Source: Cryptoclostridium sp964637365 (GTDB lineage: Bacteria > Bacillota > Dehalobacteriia > UBA7702). Taken from it: DNA of 64,000 bases. Position numbers and translations under genes: made by a program. The notes beneath the pieces are model-generated. The model had not been told where the DNA came from and did not search any database. It worked only from the letters and a program-made list of their open reading frames with translations. How positions within the stretch are numbered: position 1 is the first letter of the stretch; each line of letters starts with the position of its first letter. The DNA is taken from NCBI GenBank assembly GCA_964637365.1, contig CAZWWH010000006.1:22810-86809 (forward strand), written 5' to 3'. This document shows positions 60,804 to 64,000 of this stretch, one piece after another.

Positions 60804-62075
60804 ATGTTTTACGATAGAGCGAAAATTTTTCTCAAGGCTGGAGATGGCGGTAACGGCATTGTGGCGTTCCGCCGGGAAAAATATGTTCCTGAGGGTGGGC
60901 CCAACGGTGGCGACGGCGGACGTGGAGGCAGCATTTACTTTGTGGCGGATCACAATCTTCGCACTTTGCTGGACTTTAAGATGAAACAGCATTACAAAGC
61001 GCCTAAAGGGGAAAATGGCCAAAGCTCCAATAAAATCGGCAAGTCTGGTAAGGATATTTACCTTCATGTTCCTTTAGGCACCATTGTTCGCTTTGACGGC
61101 GAAGAGGAGATCTTTGCTGATTTGGTGGAAGACGGTCAAAAAGTTAAAGTGGTCACCGGCGGCCGCGGCGGCCGCGGCAATGCCCGATTCGCTTCCAATC
61201 GTGACAAGGCGCCGATGATCGCGGAAAAAGGTGAACCCGGCCAGGAGGCTTGGATTCGCTTGGAATTAAAAGTTTTGGCCGATGTGGGGCTGGTGGGTAT
61301 GCCCAATGCCGGGAAATCTACCTTTATCTCTCGGGTTTCTTCAGCGAAGCCGAAAATTGCCGACTATCCCTTTACTACCTTGGAACCGAACTTGGGTATT
61401 GTCAATCTGGGCAATGAGCAAACCTTCTGTATTGCCGACGTGCCTGGCCTGATTGAAAACGCTCATGAAGGCGCCGGACTTGGCCATTATTTTCTGCGCC
61501 ACCTGGAACGCACTAAGGTGATGATTCATCTTTTGGACATGTCTGGTCAGGAGGGCAGGGATCCTTTGGAGGATTTTGAAATCGTCAGCCGGGAGTTGGA
61601 AAAGTATAAGGAAGAATTGGGCCGAAAGCCCCGTATCATCGCAGCCAATAAAATGGACTTGCCAGATTCCCAAGAGAATCTCCGCCGTTTGGAGGAAAAA
61701 TACGGCGATGCGTTCGAGATTTATCCCATCTCCGCGGTGCAGGGGGAAAATCTGAAAAAGGTTTTGTACCGAGTTTATGAAATTGTCCAGGCCGCTCCCA
61801 AAGAAGAACCTGTGGCCCAGGAAGAAATCAAAGTTACTACCATGAAGGAACGAAAGCCCTTTACCATTTATCGCGATAAATGGGGCTATCTCCATGTGGA
61901 AGGGGACGAAGTGAAAAAATGGATCGCCATGACAGACTTCGATAACGAAGATGCCGTTCGCCGTCTCCAGCGGATTTTTAAAGCCATGGGGCTGGATGAT
62001 GCTTTACGAGAAGCCGGAGCCGTGGAAGGTGATACGGTTGTTGTTTACGATCTGGAATTCGATTATGCCGAATAA
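60804..62075 (+). CDS. obgE: GTPase Obg
   Basis: The 423-residue protein has the glycine-rich Obg fold (1-158, KAGDGGNGIVAFRREKYVPE core GDGGNGIVAFRREK), the G domain (GMPNAGKST, DVPGLIENAHEGAGLG, NKMD) and a C-terminal OCT domain (340-423, VEGDEVKKWIAMTDF). It acts in 50S assembly and stress and sporulation control. rplU-rpmA-obgE is the standard order. GGAGTTGATTT precedes the ATG. Confidence 0.96.
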   Translation: MFYDRAKIFLKAGDGGNGIVAFRREKYVPEGGPNGGDGGRGGSIYFVADHNLRTLLDFKMKQHYKAPKGENGQSSNKIGKSGKDIYLHVPLGTIVRFDGEEEIFADLVEDGQKVKVVTGGRGGRGNARFASNRDKAPMIAEKGEPGQEAWIRLELKVLADVGLVGMPNAGKSTFISRVSSAKPKIADYPFTTLEPNLGIVNLGNEQTFCIADVPGLIENAHEGAGLGHYFLRHLERTKVMIHLLDMSGQEGRDPLEDFEIVSRELEKYKEELGRKPRIIAANKMDLPDSQENLRRLEEKYGDAFEIYPISAVQGENLKKVLYRVYEIVQAAPKEEPVAQEEIKVTTMKERKPFTIYRDKWGYLHVEGDEVKKWIAMTDFDNEDAVRRLQRIFKAMGLDDALREAGAVEGDTVVVYDLEFDYAE

Positions 62076-62093
62076 GGCCTATAAGGAGCAAAT

Positions 62094-62387
62094 ATGTTAA
62101 AAGGAAAGCAAAAAAGTTACCTGAGAAGCATGGCCATGACTATGGACGCGATTTTTCAAATCGGCAAGGATGGCATTGGCGATAACATGGTGCAGCAGTT
62201 GGACGACGCCTTGGAAGCTCGAGAATTAATCAAAGTAAAAATTCTAAAAAATTCAGCGGAGGAAGCCAAAGAGGCAGGAGAGTCCCTAGCACAAGAGCTT
62301 AATGCCGAACTGGTTCAGATTATTGGTCGCTGCATTGTACTGTACCGCAAATCGAAAAAGAAGCCCAAAATTGAATTGCCTCAATAA
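62094..62387 (+). CDS. yhbY: YhbY family RNA-binding protein (CRM domain)
   Basis: The 97-residue protein has the CRM-domain pattern LKGKQKSYLRSMAMTMDAIF, QIGKDGIGDNM and ELVQIIGRCIVLYRKSKK. YhbY binds pre-50S particles. TAAGGAGCAAAT precedes the ATG, 18 bases after obgE, so it is likely co-transcribed. Confidence 0.93.
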   Translation: MLKGKQKSYLRSMAMTMDAIFQIGKDGIGDNMVQQLDDALEARELIKVKILKNSAEEAKEAGESLAQELNAELVQIIGRCIVLYRKSKKKPKIELPQ

Positions 62388-62392
62388 AATGA

Positions 62393-62426
62393 AAAACGAC
62401 GATGGACTAGTTTCCATCGTCGTTTT
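62393..62426. terminator. Bidirectional terminator after yhbY
   Basis: AAAACGACGATGGA (62393-62406) pairs with TCCATCGTCGTTTT (62413-62426) between convergent genes. Confidence 0.85.
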
Positions 62427-62428
62427 GT

Positions 62429-63574
62429 TTACATGAAAAGCATTACCACATAAGGGGTGATATAGGATTCAATGAAGGCCGCTGCCAGAATCAAAGGAAC
62501 CATAATCATGAGGAAAGTACGGATTCCGTTGACCAAGGAGGGCAGGAATGGCGTTTCCTTGATAACGCGTTTGGAGAGTTGAAGACAAAGGTGGATACCG
62601 ATGGCAGCTCCGAAAATGAGAGTGGGAATTTCCAGAATCCCGTGGGGCAGCAGTGATGCCAATAAAAATCCAATGCCGACTCCTTGCTGCATGAGATTGA
62701 CACAGACTGCACTGATAATTAGGCAGTTGATCAGCACGTAATATAATGGTATCAATAGAAAGGGGATCAGGCCGCTGAAACTTATGATACCTTCCACCCG
62801 CAAATTATTGAGAAAAATAAATCGAAACATAGAAAAATTATCGATCATATCCTGAACGGTCTCCCCATCTGTGCTGACATTCTCATCATTGTCTGTGGAG
62901 TCGTCGGAAACGACGTCAGCATTCTCTACCATTTCCATCATAATCGCATTAAAATAGGCAGTGGCTTCGGGATTACTTTGAAAATAAAACGCAGAGCCTA
63001 CCATTGCAAGGATAAAGAAAATAGCGGTAAACAGAAATGGCTTTATCAGCTGAGGCAAGAACCGTTTTTCTTTATGGAGCTGGCTTTTCCAAAAATGTTT
63101 TTTATCCGGCTTTTTTTCGAGGATTCCTGCCGTGAGTTGTTCATTAATAAAGAGCTCCTCACCGGTACGACAGTAGCCCATAGATTCGTAAAGATGAAGA
63201 TTCTTACTTTCTGGAAGCAATATCTCCAAGTAATACCGCTTGGCGGAAAAGAGCAATTCAATTTCTTTGAGTACAGCCTTGGCAACGCCCAGTCCCTGCT
63301 TGGCGGGAAGTACCACCAGAGGACCGATTTTGTATTGACTTTTCCCTGTCTTTTCAAGAGCGATACAACCCGCAACGGTTTTTTTATGGATAATGAAAAA
63401 ATAATGATAGCGCCGCATAGAGACCTTTTTGCGGATGGATGCGATTGTTTCATTGGCAGGATTAACCTCATCGTCGTGGTATTTTTCCAAATAGGAATGG
63501 AATCCTATCCGCTGTATCCATTGAATCCTTGCGGCATCTTTTTCTAATGCTGGGCGTAATGTGATTTTTGTCAT
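62429..63574 (-). CDS. GNAT acetyltransferase fused to a SpoIIM/DUF95-like membrane domain
   Basis: Residues 1-145 of 381 form a GNAT N-acetyltransferase (YKIGPLVVLPAKQGLGVAKAV with the acetyl-CoA loop AKQGLGVAKAV, and YLEILLPESKNLHLYESMGY ending in the usual YESMGY). A membrane helix (about 177-198) and a very acidic linker (DDSTDNDENVSTDGE) lead to a C-terminal block of about four helices with FIFLNNLRVEG and ASLLPHGILEIPTLIFGAAI, the SpoIIM/DUF95 pattern. Stand-alone SpoIIM takes part in peptidoglycan remodelling during engulfment. Fusion to GNAT is unusual. The ribosome-binding site is weak (GGTG). Confidence 0.75.
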   Translation of the reverse strand: MTKITLRPALEKDAARIQWIQRIGFHSYLEKYHDDEVNPANETIASIRKKVSMRRYHYFFIIHKKTVAGCIALEKTGKSQYKIGPLVVLPAKQGLGVAKAVLKEIELLFSAKRYYLEILLPESKNLHLYESMGYCRTGEELFINEQLTAGILEKKPDKKHFWKSQLHKEKRFLPQLIKPFLFTAIFFILAMVGSAFYFQSNPEATAYFNAIMMEMVENADVVSDDSTDNDENVSTDGETVQDMIDNFSMFRFIFLNNLRVEGIISFSGLIPFLLIPLYYVLINCLIISAVCVNLMQQGVGIGFLLASLLPHGILEIPTLIFGAAIGIHLCLQLSKRVIKETPFLPSLVNGIRTFLMIMVPLILAAAFIESYITPYVVMLFM

Positions 63575-63889
63575 ATGGTTTCACCAATTTCTTTTCTGAT
63601 GCTACTGATGTGTGTCAATGGAATATTATCAATATGTCAATCCCTCGGGCATAAGAATCAATAAAACCTGTTCATAGCTTTGGAAGCATCCATTGCATAT
63701 GGGGTATCACAGTAAATTTAGTTTCAAACGAGGCCTTTCGTGGGGGTTATAGTTTTAATGCGGGTTATCAATGGATATTACTCCAGATTATATTCGATTA
63801 TCGTATTTCTATAAATTGTCCTTCAATAAAATATGAAATATTAGCTGACTTCAGATTGAATCATAACATAAAACAGACCGAGAGACAAG
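63575..63889. other. AT-rich gap without a recognisable gene
   Basis: No reading frame, terminator or promoter could be supported. Composition is AT-rich relative to the rest, as is common next to an insertion site. Confidence 0.5.
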
Positions 63890-64000
63890 TGAAGTGCCCC
63901 CCCAAAAAGTTAGAGAATAAAAAAGCAAAATTGTTCAAGCAACTAAAAGGGCTTGTTGTCTGTGAATCGCAGGCGGCAAGCCCTTTAGCTTTGCCTTGAT
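63890..64000 (-). mobile_element. IS3-family insertion sequence, one end (continues beyond the window)
   Basis: From TGAAGTGCCCCCCCAAAAAG (63890-63909) rightwards the sequence has an IS150-group-like terminal repeat, followed inward on the minus strand by the C-terminus of an IS3-type transposase. The target-site duplication cannot be seen because the other end lies outside. Confidence 0.7.
63935..64000 (-). CDS. IS3-family transposase OrfB, C-terminal end only
   Basis: Twenty-one codons and a stop are visible: IKAKLKGLPPAIHRQQALLV then A. This matches the conserved end of OrfB (IKxKLKGLxPxxYRxQ). The rest, with the DDE catalytic domain, lies beyond base 64000. Confidence 0.75.
   Translation of the reverse strand: MKAKLKGLPPAIHRQQALLVA

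Noticed and set aside
1..64000. tRNA, rRNA genes and CRISPR arrays
   Set aside because: I saw no cloverleaf-like TTCGA/CCA segments, no rRNA-like blocks and no regularly spaced direct repeats; a dedicated scan (tRNAscan-SE, Infernal, CRISPR finder) would be needed to exclude short ones fully.

Overview
The window comes from a spore-forming, low-to-mid-GC member of the Bacillota, most likely an anaerobe of the Clostridia or a related class. Evidence: spoIIGA-sigE with a recognisable pro-sigma-E processing site, sporulation genes yqfC-yqfD, the phoH-pgpH-ybeY-dgkA-era-recO block, strong GGAGG ribosome-binding sites, a PyrR attenuator, an rplU leader, indolepyruvate:ferredoxin oxidoreductase, and an NAD-linked PyrDK dihydroorotate dehydrogenase. 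The exact genus cannot be read from the window. Almost all of it is ordinary chromosomal core; the only clear mobile DNA is the end of an IS3-family element at the right edge.

Layout. 1-3186: ATPase and two permeases of a nucleoside-type ABC importer. 3344-6418 (minus): iorA-iorB, a small zinc-ribbon gene and a GtrA-like gene. 6694-8484: secreted transglutaminase with S-layer anchoring domains. 8578-18866: yqfC, yqfD, then phoH-pgpH-ybeY-dgkA-lipoprotein-era-mgtE-recO. 18970-23046: HPP membrane protein, spoIIGA-sigE, a broken MerR-family gene, pfkA. 23334-25013: an ammonium channel fused to a P-II protein. 25220-33136 (minus): complete Phe/Tyr operon aroF-tyrA-aroB-aroA-aroC-pheA-aroE-aroQ. 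33662-36630: pdxST with divergent pdxR. 36616-37410: ZIP metal transporter. 37584-43575: his operon hisZGDCBA-IE. 43732-52837: dnaE, coaD, pyk, a tandem-HTH protein, folD, DUF5665, lspA, rluD. 53096-58934: pyrRBCKDFE. 58980-64000: a CmpB-type membrane protein, rplU-rpmA, obgE, yhbY, a GNAT-SpoIIM fusion, and the IS3 end.

Regulation visible in the sequence. The aro operon is preceded by a consensus-like promoter, a 30-codon leader ORF containing six Tyr and four Phe codons, and an intrinsic terminator. This is the architecture of ribosome-mediated attenuation, which is not the usual mechanism in Bacillota, and it is the strongest unusual signal here. The pyr operon has a PyrR binding loop, an antiterminator and a terminator. 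mgtE has a structured leader in which one segment can pair either with an upstream arm or with the ribosome-binding site, with no recognisable M-box. The amt gene has a perfect -35/-10 promoter followed by three hairpins.

Other points of interest: aroE carries a decayed shikimate-kinase-like tail without a P-loop while no aroK is present; the his operon lacks hisH and hisF; L27 lacks the cleaved N-terminal extension and the prp gene is missing between rplU and rpmA; AroA has an in-frame 18-bp tandem duplication; FolD lacks the usual catalytic Lys; a GNAT domain is fused to a SpoIIM-like membrane domain; and there are several small gene remnants and a MITE-like inverted-repeat element.
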